17,001 bases of DNA from an uncultured Armatimonadota bacterium (GTDB lineage: Bacteria; Armatimonadota; UBA5829; DTJY01): the NCBI GenBank assembly GCA_937875395.1, contig CALNCU010000270.1, forward strand, positions 1 to 17,001. The letters are read 5' to 3'. Every line of letters begins with the position of its first letter. Within the stretch, counting starts at the first letter, position 1. Positions 1 to 6,966 of the stretch are shown in pieces. A program made the translations under genes and the position numbers. The notes beneath the pieces are model-generated. The model worked only from the letters and a program-made list of their open reading frames with translations, had not been told where the DNA came from and did no database searches.

Positions 1-8
1 ATCTACAC

Positions 9-89
9 ATGCTTCGGCAGCGGCGCCTTCGGCTCTGCGACCGAAGTATCGTACCGGGGGTTGATGCCCCTTGCTTCGGGAAGTATAGC
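9..89 (+). repeat. CTTCGG hairpin repeat, copy A, with a collapsed second hairpin
   Basis: Positions 9-17 (ATGCTTCGG) pair with 41-49 (CCGAAGTAT) as a 9-bp stem with one G-T pair. The loop contains an apical GCC-TTC-GGC hairpin. A linker with CCGGGGGTTGATGCCCC follows (about 53-70), then TTGCTTCGG runs directly into GAAGTATAG at about 71-88. In other copies these are the two arms of a second hairpin separated by about 25 nt, so the second hairpin appears to have lost its loop. The left border lies outside the window. I see no gene in 1-225; the stretch 90-225 shows nothing recognisable apart from a small ATGAT/ATCAT palindrome near 122. Confidence 0.8.
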
Positions 90-225
90 ACCTGCATTTA
101 CCCAGTCTGCGGCGGGCGAGCCATGATAAATCATTGCAGGGCGCTGAAAGGCCGAATATTGGTATTCTATCCAACCTGCTCACAAAGGTTTAATCTCTGG
201 ATGGTACTGATAAAGCATCTCCCAA

Positions 226-849
226 TTAAAGCCAGGGGTTGGATGCCTTCTCTGTGCCTATTGTGGTGGAAGGGCCGTGGCCGGGGTAGACTATGGTATC
301 TTCCGGGAGGATGAAGAGCTTTTTACGGATGGATGTTATCAGCGCCTCCTGGGAGCCGCCGGGGAAATCAACCCTTCCCACGCCGGATGCAAAGAGCGTA
401 TCGCCGGAGAAGAGCACGCCGCAAGCATAGAGGCAGATGCCGCCCGGCGTGTGTCCGGGCGTGTGAATCACCCTGAAAACCGTCTCACCAAGGCACACTT
501 CATCATCGTCATTAAGCGTGCGGTCTGCCGCCGGGCCGTCTATTCCGTTGCCATCTATAAATACAGATAGATTCAGCTCTGGTTTTAGAAGATACGGCGC
601 ATCAAGCCGGTGGATTATAATGGGGCAATTGAACCGGTCTTTAAGCTCTCTGTTTGCGCCTATATGATCTGCATGGCCGTGGGTGTTTATTATGCCTGTG
701 GGATGCAGGCCTGCCGACTGAACCGCCTCTGCAATTACACCGGCATCATCTCCGGGGTCTATGATAAACGCATCCTTGCCGCTTTTGCAGGATACTATGT
801 AGCAGTTGGTCTCTATGGGGCTTACAACAACAGGCTTTATACTCAGCAT
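226..849 (-). CDS. Metallo-beta-lactamase fold hydrolase, glyoxalase II-like
   Basis: The 207-residue protein carries the full metal-binding set of the metallo-beta-lactamase superfamily: HxHxDH at residues 57-62 (THGHADH), H133 in PGHTPG, D150 in FSGDTLF and H191 in YPGHGP. Its length and motif order fit the short glyoxalase II-like (YcbL-type) cytoplasmic hydrolases, which act on thioesters such as S-lactoylglutathione. The true substrate cannot be told from sequence. No signal peptide is visible. The ATG overlaps the stop of the upstream TPR gene as TAATG, and a GGGAGG ribosome site (859-864) lies 9 nt before it inside the end of that gene, so the two are probably translationally coupled. 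A hydrolase of this type commonly follows dtd in the rel-dtd cluster of Firmicutes; here the TPR gene and a repeat block intervene. Confidence 0.9.
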   Translation of the reverse strand: MLSIKPVVVSPIETNCYIVSCKSGKDAFIIDPGDDAGVIAEAVQSAGLHPTGIINTHGHADHIGANRELKDRFNCPIIIHRLDAPYLLKPELNLSVFIDGNGIDGPAADRTLNDDDEVCLGETVFRVIHTPGHTPGGICLYACGVLFSGDTLFASGVGRVDFPGGSQEALITSIRKKLFILPEDTIVYPGHGPSTTIGTEKASNPWL

Positions 850-1715
850 TACCAGGCGCCTCCCAGACTGTATCTGCGGGCGCGGTTTAGAAAGTCTGAT
901 TCGTAATCATTAAGGTGGGCGCCTTCCTTGTACTGGTGCTCTGCTCGCGATTCAAAGCCAAGAGAGTAGTACGTATCTGCCAGAAGGTGATGGTAGGCAT
1001 GCTTTTCCGGTGACATATCCAGGGCGGCTCTGTACATATCCGCCGCCTGCTCAAGGTTCCCCACGCGGACGTAGAGCATGCCCATCCGCGCTGCGTAATA
1101 ATCATCTTCAGGGGAGAGCCTTACGGCAGACTCCATCTCCCTTACGGCATCCTGATTGCGGTGCGCATCTGCATAAAGACTGGCAAGCTCAAAATGGTAG
1201 AACGGATCGTCCGGCAGCAGTTCCACGGCCGCCTCAAGCTGCTCTATTGCTACTGATATTGAGCCTGCCTGCACAGCGGCGTTGGCATATTTGTACCTGT
1301 AGAAAGCATTTTTGGGAGAAAGCCCCACAGCCTTTTCAAAATGAGCCATGGCAAGCTGCCACCTGCCGTACCGCACGCAAATCTCTGCCATGCCAAAGTG
1401 AGGTTCTGCACTCTTTGGGTCTTTTTTTATGGCGCGTTTGTACTGCTCTACGGCTTTTGAAGAGAGCTCTGCAAAGGCATAGGCATCTCCAAGTTCAGTC
1501 CTGTGTAACGGATCATTATTGCTCATATGCACGGCCTTTTTGTACCTGGTTATGGCTGCGTGCGTATGACCATTGGCTATATGTTCATCGGCAAGTCTTT
1601 TGTTTCCATTCGGCCCGACGGGTTCCGGATGGGAAAGATCATCCTCTTTTGGAGGGGTTGGCGCCGTATTGAATCCGCGTATGGGAAATTTTGTTAAATC
1701 CATCTTTGCTACCAT
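849..1715 (-). CDS. Tetratricopeptide repeat (TPR) protein
   Basis: The 288-residue protein is mostly TPR solenoid. After a polar, proline-containing N-terminus of about 35 residues, roughly seven 34-residue helix-turn-helix repeats run from about 37 to 274. The phase is clear from recurrent SP/LP-x-(D/N)-x-x-x-Y boundaries at about 133, 167, 201 and 235 and from A-x-x-x-Y/F-x-x-A helices. TPR arrays are protein-interaction scaffolds; the partner is unknown. There is no signal peptide or membrane segment. No Shine-Dalgarno sequence precedes ATG 1715; TTTAAAATT abuts it. A second in-frame ATG at 1703 is possible but also lacks a clear ribosome site. The gene occupies a spot between dtd and the metallo-hydrolase and is separated from dtd by a 298-nt repeat-filled gap, so it likely starts its own transcript with the hydrolase. 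Confidence 0.85.
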   Translation of the reverse strand: MVAKMDLTKFPIRGFNTAPTPPKEDDLSHPEPVGPNGNKRLADEHIANGHTHAAITRYKKAVHMSNNDPLHRTELGDAYAFAELSSKAVEQYKRAIKKDPKSAEPHFGMAEICVRYGRWQLAMAHFEKAVGLSPKNAFYRYKYANAAVQAGSISVAIEQLEAAVELLPDDPFYHFELASLYADAHRNQDAVREMESAVRLSPEDDYYAARMGMLYVRVGNLEQAADMYRAALDMSPEKHAYHHLLADTYYSLGFESRAEHQYKEGAHLNDYESDFLNRARRYSLGGAW

Positions 1716-1770
1716 AATTTTAAAGATTAAGACTGCGTTGCTTCCGGGCCAGGATTATGCCGGCTAACCG

Positions 1771-1809
1771 GGCTTCGGCAGCGACGCTTCGCTCTGCGAC
1801 CGAAGTATC
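1771..1809 (+). repeat. CTTCGG hairpin repeat, copy B1
   Basis: GCTTCGG at 1772-1778 pairs with CCGAAGT at 1800-1806, and an apical AGCG/CGCT stem sits inside. It is the first of three hairpins in the 1716-2014 gap and is joined to B2 by a linker with CCCCGGGGGTTGATGTCCC (about 1811-1829). The left flank (GGCTAACCGGGCTTCGG) resembles the flanks of the other copies. Confidence 0.8.
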
Positions 1810-1830
1810 GCCCCGGGGGTTGATGTCCCT

Positions 1831-1874
1831 TGCTTCGGCAGCGGCGTGCCAAGGCACTCTGCGACCGAAGTATC
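1831..1874 (+). repeat. CTTCGG hairpin repeat, copy B2
   Basis: TGCTTCGG at 1831-1838 pairs with the CCGAAG-containing arm at 1865-1874, and a GTGC-CAAG-GCAC apical hairpin lies between. The hairpin is identical to the copy at 11620-11662 (D1) across its whole length and a few bases beyond. That points to recent duplication or homogenisation between sites nearly 10 kb apart. Confidence 0.85.
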
Positions 1875-1897
1875 GTCCCCGGGGGATTATCCACCCC

Positions 1898-2014
1898 ACT
1901 TCGGCCGCTGTTTCGTAGGGACGGGGCTCTGTGCCCGCCCGTGTCCGGCTTCGTCAGCAATGTACTAAAATGCTCGCGGGCCGAAGCATCCCACGGTGAT
2001 AATTTGGCCTGATG
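1898..2014 (+). repeat. CTTCGG repeat, copy B3, with a nested GC-rich palindrome and right-end border
   Basis: CTTCGGCC at 1899-1906 pairs with GGCCGAAG at 1979-1986, enclosing a second palindromic segment. In that segment GCTG (1907-1910) and CAGC near 1955 bracket a GGGC-TCTGT-GCCC hairpin (1924-1936) beginning with GTAGGGACGGGG. The stretch 2001-2017 (AATTTGGCCTGATGCTA) matches the right end of the element at 6780-6798 (AATTTGGCGGGATACTAG). This end reaches the TAG stop codon of dtd (2015-2017). No gene is visible in 1716-2014. Confidence 0.7.
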
Positions 2015-2464
2015 CTAAAAATTGCCTGCGGAATCAAGCAATATGGTTACAGGGCCGTCGTTTATAATTTCAACCGCCATTTTAGCACGAAACCGCCCTG
2101 TCTGCACCTGTAAACCCAATTTTTTCAGCTCACCCACAAAACACTCGTAGAGCATATCTGCCTTCTCCGGGGGCGCGGCAGATGTGAAGCTTGGACGGCG
2201 CCCGGCTCTTGCGTCGCCGTATAGGGTGAACTGGGAGACTACCAGCGCCTCTCCGCCCACGTTCAGCAGGGACAGGTTCATCTTCCCCTGGTCATCTTCA
2301 AATATTCTAAGGTTGGCCGTTTTGCCCGCCATCCAGAGGGCATCTTTTTCAACATCTTCTACGCCGACTCCAAGCAGCACCACAATTCCGCGGCCTATTC
2401 TGCCCACTGTCTCCCCTTCTACGGTTACGGAGGCCCGTTCCACCCTTTGAATTACCGCCCTCAT
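2015..2464 (-). CDS. dtd: D-aminoacyl-tRNA deacylase
   Basis: The 149-residue length and sequence are typical of DTD. This cytoplasmic homodimer hydrolyses D-amino acids (and glycine) from mischarged tRNAs and so keeps D-residues out of proteins. Family signatures are present: the N-terminal MRAVIQRVERASVTV strand, SQFT at 77-80 followed by LYGD, RPSF at 90-93, TGRF at 122-125, and the cross-subunit Gly-cisPro motif G137-P138 in NDGPVT. The start codon overlaps the stop of rel as ATGA (4 nt). The only ribosome-site candidate, AGAGG, is 13 nt upstream, so translation is probably coupled to rel, a pairing conserved in many Gram-positive bacteria. The TAG stop sits exactly at the end of the B3 repeat element. 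Confidence 0.97.
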   Translation of the reverse strand: MRAVIQRVERASVTVEGETVGRIGRGIVVLLGVGVEDVEKDALWMAGKTANLRIFEDDQGKMNLSLLNVGGEALVVSQFTLYGDARAGRRPSFTSAAPPEKADMLYECFVGELKKLGLQVQTGRFRAKMAVEIINDGPVTILLDSAGNF

Positions 2465-4686
2465 TGTTTTGCTGCCGCCTCTGATATCATACCGGAGCGG
2501 CGGACTTCCAGAATATCGCTCATGTTGCTTATTCGGGTCATAACTGCGTTCAGGTGCGCCAGATCTTCCACCTCTACAGTAATGTCAAAGCTTGCGGTTT
2601 TATTGGGATAAGATTTAATCTTGGCGTTGCTTACGTTTGTCTTGCTCTCGCTAAAGACGGCGGCAATATCGTTTAAAAGGCCCAGGCGATCCAGGGTCTC
2701 TATTCTAAGCCCTGTTGTAAACTTCTCATTGTTAGACTGGTTCCATTCCACTTCTATCAGGCGGTCCGGCTCTTTCTCTATGTAGGTTGCAAGGTTGGAA
2801 CAGCCTTTGCGGTGCAGGGTCAGCCCCCGCCCGCGCGTTATATACCCTACAACGTCATCACCGGGGATGGGCGAGCAGCATTTTGAGCGGTGTATTGCTA
2901 CATCATCCACACCGCCCGCAAGTATGCTGAGGCGTCCTTCGGCCCGGCGCTTTCCAGTGACGGCAAGCCCTTCCGGCGGCGGCTGAACGGCTGCAAGCTT
3001 ATGCACAATTCCAAGCGCCGGGGTATCTCCATAGCCCACCATGGCGTACATATCATCTTCGGACTGCACGTTTAGGGATGCAAGAATCTTCTGCACGTTC
3101 TCCGGTTTAAGAAGAAGCGCCCTTTCAAGTCTCTGGTGATCTATCTCGCGTTCCAGCATCTCCCGGCCCTTTGCCACGCTCTCCACATACCGAAGTTTGC
3201 GGAAGTAGGCCTTAATCCGGCTGCGGGCCGTGGAGGTTTTTACAAAGTTCAGCCAGTCCAGGCTGGGCGCAACGTTGCTTCTGGAGACTATATCTACAAT
3301 ATCTCCGTTCTTTAGCCGATAGGAGAGCGGCACTATGCGCCCGTTTACCTTTGCGCCTGCGCAGTGGTTGCCAAGATCGCTATGTACCCTGTAAGCAAAG
3401 TCTATGGGGGTGGAGCCGGCAACCAGGTCTATTACATCGCCCTTGGGTGTGAAGATAAAGACCTGATCTGTGAAAAGATCGTTTGTGACGGAACGCAGGA
3501 ACTCCGTGTTGTCTTTGGAATCCGTCTGCCAGTCAAAGAGCTGCTGCCGCAGGAATGAGAGTTTTCTTTCAAACTGGCCGTCTACGGCGCCGTCCTTGTA
3601 CTGCCAGTGCGCCGCCACGCCGTACTCCGCCCGGCGGTGCATATCCCAGGTGCGTATCTGTATCTCCAGAGGCTCGCCATCCGGGCCTATTACCTTTGTG
3701 TGGAGCGACTGGTACATGTTGGATTTGGGTTTTGCTATGTAATCATCAAAACGCTCCGGTATAGGCATCCATGTATCATGCACGGCGCCCAGCGCATGGT
3801 AGCAGCTTCCTACGGAATCCGTGATTATTCTTATTGCAGTAAGATCGTAAATATCGTCAAAATTTATCTCCTGTTTCAGCATTTTCTGGTAGATGCTGTA
3901 CAGGTGCTTGGGACGCCCTTTAATCTCTGCCTTTATCCCTTCTTCATCAAGACGCGCTTTTACTATGCTTATGGCGCGGTCTATAAGGTTTTCCCTATCG
4001 CGGCGGGTTTGGGCTACCCGGTCTGCTATCTCTTCGTACTCCTTGGGGTTCAGGTGTTTGAAGGCCAGGTCTTCAAGCTCCCACTTTATCTGCCATATGC
4101 CAAGGCGGTGTGCCAGCGGCGCAAAGATTTGAAGGGTCTCCGTGGCAACCCTTTGTTGCCTCTCCGGCGACAGGGAGGAGAGTGTGCGCATGTTGTGCAG
4201 GCGGTCGTCAAGCTTTATAACCATTACCCTGAAGTCTTTTGCCATTGCCAGGAAGATCTTCCTAAGGTTCTCTGCGCTTCTATCTGTCTCTGCACGTTTT
4301 TTCTTGCGGCCCTCGCCGTCCGTCTCCGGCTCTCTGGGGGCAAAATCCGCCAGTTTCAGCTTGGTAACGCCGTCTACAAGCTGGGCAATCTCTTTGTTGA
4401 AGAGTTTTGCAAGCTGATCAAACTCTACCTGGGCGTCTTCTATTATATCGTGCAGGAGGGCGGCGGCTATACTTGTATCATCCATTTCAAGTTCCGTAAG
4501 GAGCATGGCTGTGGCAAGCGGATGGTTTATGTAGTCTTCGCCGGACATGCGTTTCTGACCCGTGTGGAGCTCTTTTGCAAACCCGTAGGCCCGCATTATA
4601 AGGCCCGTGTCTGCATCAGGATTGTACTGGCGCAGTCTGTTTATAACAGTATCTATGGTTACTTCATTCTGTTTTTCATAATACAT
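2461..4686 (-). CDS. rel: Long RelA/SpoT homologue, (p)ppGpp synthetase/hydrolase
   Basis: The 741-residue protein makes and probably degrades (p)ppGpp, the stringent-response alarmone. Domain order is complete: HD hydrolase (about 30-200; H55, H79-D80 within HDIIED, D161 in KLDDRLHN), synthetase (about 235-365; GRPKHLYSIYQKM, the NMYQSLHT loop, EIQIRT), TGS (about 406-468), helical region, a Cys-rich zinc-finger-like segment (CC at 603-604, C629) and a C-terminal ACT domain (about 660-730). The synthetase loop reads RFDD at 312-315, between the RxKD of bifunctional enzymes and the ExDD of synthetase-only RelA. The HD domain also has an extra charged loop at about 117-140. The start is supported by GGGAG 8 nt upstream (4695-4699). 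rel follows recJ by 23 nt and overlaps dtd, so the three form one operon. Intact HD residues favour a bifunctional enzyme. Confidence 0.97.
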   Translation of the reverse strand: MYYEKQNEVTIDTVINRLRQYNPDADTGLIMRAYGFAKELHTGQKRMSGEDYINHPLATAMLLTELEMDDTSIAAALLHDIIEDAQVEFDQLAKLFNKEIAQLVDGVTKLKLADFAPREPETDGEGRKKKRAETDRSAENLRKIFLAMAKDFRVMVIKLDDRLHNMRTLSSLSPERQQRVATETLQIFAPLAHRLGIWQIKWELEDLAFKHLNPKEYEEIADRVAQTRRDRENLIDRAISIVKARLDEEGIKAEIKGRPKHLYSIYQKMLKQEINFDDIYDLTAIRIITDSVGSCYHALGAVHDTWMPIPERFDDYIAKPKSNMYQSLHTKVIGPDGEPLEIQIRTWDMHRRAEYGVAAHWQYKDGAVDGQFERKLSFLRQQLFDWQTDSKDNTEFLRSVTNDLFTDQVFIFTPKGDVIDLVAGSTPIDFAYRVHSDLGNHCAGAKVNGRIVPLSYRLKNGDIVDIVSRSNVAPSLDWLNFVKTSTARSRIKAYFRKLRYVESVAKGREMLEREIDHQRLERALLLKPENVQKILASLNVQSEDDMYAMVGYGDTPALGIVHKLAAVQPPPEGLAVTGKRRAEGRLSILAGGVDDVAIHRSKCCSPIPGDDVVGYITRGRGLTLHRKGCSNLATYIEKEPDRLIEVEWNQSNNEKFTTGLRIETLDRLGLLNDIAAVFSESKTNVSNAKIKSYPNKTASFDITVEVEDLAHLNAVMTRISNMSDILEVRRSGMISEAAAKQ

Positions 4687-4709
4687 CTTATCCGCTCCCG
4701 ATGCGCACC

Positions 4710-6479
4710 CTATGCAAGGTTCCCGGGGGGCGCCACGTCCAGAATTTGTGTGAGGGATGGACGTGCATCCCGCAGCACCATTTGTACGGTTTCCTGCCCG
4801 CCAAATCTATTTGCCTGAATATTGTAACACAGGTCTATGCAGGAGCCAAGTTTAAATGCTTCCTCCCTATTGCCCCAGCCGAATGCCACGCATTCAACCG
4901 CGCGCAGGCCGCTTCTTCCCAGGCGAAGCTTTAAGTGCGCTCCCGCAGAGCCTATCCTGTTCTTTTGCAGAACTACCGCCCCGCTGCTCATAAACACTGG
5001 CTGGCGGTTGCCGTGCCCTAGTGGTTCCAGAAGCTCCAGTTCTTTTGCAAGGTTAAGGGTGACGCTGTCCAGATCAAGCTCTGCATCTACCACAATCTGC
5101 GGCAGAAGGTCTTGCTCTGTGAGCGTTTCATCTGCAATGCGGTTGATGGCGGAGGTGAACTCCGGCAGGTTCTCCATGCTTATGGAGAGCCCCGCCGCCT
5201 TGGCATGTCCTCCAAACCGTTCCAGCAGGTGGCCGCAACGGGAGATGGAATTGAAGAGATCAAATGCCTCTATGCTTCTTGCGGAGCCTACCCCCATCTC
5301 TCCTGTTTTATCTACGGCAACCATTACTGCAGGCCGGCTGAAGCGTTCTGTAATCTTGCTTGCTACTATACCTATAATTCCGGGATGCCACCCCTGGCTG
5401 GCTATTACCAGCACCTTGTACTTCTTGCATAGGCCTCTCTCTTCTATCTGGGAGAGCGCTTCTTCTACTATGCGTTCCTGCTCTGATTGGCGCTCCCGGT
5501 TCTGCGCATCTATCTTCTCTGCCAGCTCAAGGGCCTCCGCATCATCCCTTGATAGTAGGAGTTCAAGGGCCACGGAGGCATCTCCCATACGCCCGGCGGC
5601 GTTCAGCCGGGGGGCAAGTACAAAGGCAAGATTCTGGCTGTTTACAGTCCTGCCGGAGAGTCTGGCAACTTCAATTAGGGCTCTGAGGCCTTTTTTGCCG
5701 CTTCTGGGCAGCTCGTCCAGGCCGCTCTTTACAAGTACCCGGTTCTCGCCTAAAAGAGGCACTATATCTGCAACTGTGCCCACCGCAAAAAGGTCGCAAA
5801 AACGGCGGCGGTAGGCCTCTACATGGTACCCGGCGGCGTGCACCAGGGCTTCGGCAAATTTAAACGCCACACCTACTCCTGCAAGCCCCTTAAACGGATA
5901 CGGGCAGCCGGGTTTTTTGGGGTTCACAATAACGTACGCGGGAGAAAGGGCCTCTCCCACTTCATGATGATCTGTTACAATTACGTCTATGCCAAGGCTT
6001 CCGGCATACTCCACGGCCTCTACGGCGGATGTACCGCAGTCTACGGTTATGATAAGGCTTACGCCGCGCAGCCTGGCTTCATCTACGGCGGCCTGGCTTA
6101 TGTCATAGCCTTCCTTCTCCCGGTGCGGTATGTACCAGCTTACGTCCGCCTTCATAAGCCTTAGCACTCTTACCAGGAGCGCGGTGCTTGTAACGCCATC
6201 TACATCGTAGTCGCCGTGCACCATAATCTTCTCGCCGCTGTGGACTGCCTTAAGCGTGCGTTCCACAGCCCGGTCTACACCGTCCATAAGGCTTGGGTTG
6301 TGAAGGTAGCCTATGCCTGGAGAAAGGAAGGAGGAGGCTTCATCCAGGCTTGATATCCCTCTGTTCAGGAGCACCCGCGCAAGCACAGGGGAGACGGGCA
6401 GCGCGTTTTCAAACTCTTCCAGAAGCGTCTTATCCGGTTGAAGCAGTTTCCAATTTTTTTGTGCCGGTTGGAGGTTCAT
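4710..6479 (-). CDS. recJ: Single-stranded-DNA-specific exonuclease RecJ
   Basis: The 589-residue protein is a full-length DHH-family 5'-3' single-strand exonuclease used in recombinational and mismatch repair. Motifs follow the family order: HGDYDVDG at 88-95, DCG at 147-149, DHH at 170-172, the VADIVP aspartate at 238, APRLNAAGRMGD at 289-300, the DHHA1 segment with GGHAKAAG at 423-430, and an OB-fold-like region from about 455 with LEPLGHGN. No transmembrane or export signal is seen. The gene opens the recJ-rel-dtd unit. No Shine-Dalgarno sequence precedes ATG 6479; instead TATAAAATT directly abuts the start, a possible -10 element and hence a possible leaderless transcript. No apt gene lies between recJ and rel, unlike in many Firmicutes. 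Confidence 0.97.
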   Translation of the reverse strand: MNLQPAQKNWKLLQPDKTLLEEFENALPVSPVLARVLLNRGISSLDEASSFLSPGIGYLHNPSLMDGVDRAVERTLKAVHSGEKIMVHGDYDVDGVTSTALLVRVLRLMKADVSWYIPHREKEGYDISQAAVDEARLRGVSLIITVDCGTSAVEAVEYAGSLGIDVIVTDHHEVGEALSPAYVIVNPKKPGCPYPFKGLAGVGVAFKFAEALVHAAGYHVEAYRRRFCDLFAVGTVADIVPLLGENRVLVKSGLDELPRSGKKGLRALIEVARLSGRTVNSQNLAFVLAPRLNAAGRMGDASVALELLLSRDDAEALELAEKIDAQNRERQSEQERIVEEALSQIEERGLCKKYKVLVIASQGWHPGIIGIVASKITERFSRPAVMVAVDKTGEMGVGSARSIEAFDLFNSISRCGHLLERFGGHAKAAGLSISMENLPEFTSAINRIADETLTEQDLLPQIVVDAELDLDSVTLNLAKELELLEPLGHGNRQPVFMSSGAVVLQKNRIGSAGAHLKLRLGRSGLRAVECVAFGWGNREEAFKLGSCIDLCYNIQANRFGGQETVQMVLRDARPSLTQILDVAPPGNLA

Positions 6480-6688
6480 AATTTTATACCTGAGAAAATA
6501 GAGAGCAAATGTATCCCTTGCCTTCTACTATGTAATGCACTTAAAGCAAAGGGGCCTGCAGCCAGACTTTCTTGCAGCCGCAGGCCCCGATTACCTCTAT
6601 TAAGCCGGTTATTTTCAGCCTATGGATAAAATGCAATCAGGTTATCATATAAACGGCAGCCTGTTTTGTTTTTATCCGATGGCTGCTA
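6480..6688. other. Non-coding gap in front of recJ
   Basis: This is the part of the 483-nt secDF-recJ gap nearest recJ and it has no credible gene. It holds the hairpin annotated separately at 6551-6588 and a second inverted repeat, GCAGCC at 6656-6661 with GGCTGC at 6681-6686 (19-nt loop). I see no convincing -35/-10 pair on the minus strand other than the isolated TATAAA next to the recJ start. Confidence 0.5.
6551..6588 (-). terminator. GC-rich hairpin, candidate terminator or leader structure before recJ
   Basis: GGGGCCTGC at 6551-6559 and GCAGGCCCC at 6580-6588 form a 9-bp stem with a 20-nt loop. Read on the minus strand the stem is followed by a broken U tract (TTTGCTTT). It lies between secDF and recJ in the direction of transcription, so it could end secDF messages. 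The imperfect U tract and long loop leave other roles open, such as a processing site. Confidence 0.4.
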
Positions 6689-6798
6689 CTAGTACCCGGC
6701 AAAAAAAGTTTTAATGGTTAACTATGCTTCGGCAGCGGCGTGCTTTGCACTCTGCGACCGAAGCATCAATCCCCATAATTAATTTGGCGGGATACTAG
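6689..6798 (+). mobile_element. MITE-like repeat element C1 between CTAG sites
   Basis: Bounded by CTAG at 6689-6692 and 6795-6798. The ends are imperfect inverted repeats: the left end reads TACCCGGCAAAA inward, and the right end, reverse complemented, reads TATCCCGCCAAAT. Inside, ATGCTTCGG (6724-6732) pairs perfectly with CCGAAGCAT (6758-6766) around an apical GTGC-TTT-GCAC hairpin. The left 37 nt, from AGTAC to the first ATGC, match the flank of element D without gaps at 27 of 37 positions. There is no coding capacity. CTAG would be the target duplication if this is a transposed element; that is an inference. Confidence 0.65.
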
Positions 6799-6966
6799 CG
6801 GCGTGTAAACTTAAATATGTTCTGGATGCTTCGGCCCGCGAGTACCTTGGCATGCCGCCGGAGCAAGGGGCATCAACCCCCGGGATGATACTTCGGCAGC
6901 AGAGCCGAAGGCGCCCGCTGCCGAAGCATGGTTTGAACTTATAAATTCAAGTTTACAGAGTACTAG
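6795..6966 (-). mobile_element. MITE-like repeat element C2, palindromic, between CTAG sites
   Basis: Adjacent to C1, sharing the CTAG at 6795-6798 and ending at CTAG 6963-6966. Both ends read inward as TGTAAACTT, then AAT, GTTC and ATGCTTCGG, so the element has long imperfect inverted ends. On the minus strand the first hairpin is ATGCTTCGGCAG/CTGCCGAAGTAT (6888-6929, 12 bp with one G-T pair), then the CCGGGGGTTGATGCCCC linker, then a degenerate hairpin GCTCCGG/CCGAAGC (6828-6864). The last CTAG contains the TAG stop codon of secDF (6963-6965). Confidence 0.65.

Noticed and set aside
1010..1672. A 220-codon plus-strand frame opposite the TPR gene
   Set aside because: The opposite strand shows unmistakable 34-residue TPR periodicity; this frame shows no domain.
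1727..1960. Minus-strand 77-codon frame in the repeat gap
   Set aside because: It consists of translated hairpin repeats (Arg/Pro/Gly-rich) with no ribosome site.
1..1990. CRISPR array as an explanation for the repeated CTTCGG units
   Set aside because: Spacing is irregular, units are palindromic with variable loops and no unique spacers of constant length, and no cas genes are present.
3607..4818. A 403-codon open frame on the plus strand across rel and the recJ 3' end
   Set aside because: It is antisense to two clearly conserved genes, its composition (Cys/Tyr-rich, no domain) is that of a shadow frame, and it has no ribosome site. Rare use of TTA, CTA and TCA codons in rel explains the lack of stops.
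4837..5814. A 325-codon Ser/Arg-rich plus-strand frame opposite recJ
   Set aside because: Antisense shadow of recJ; low-complexity Ser/Arg/Pro composition and no recognisable domain.
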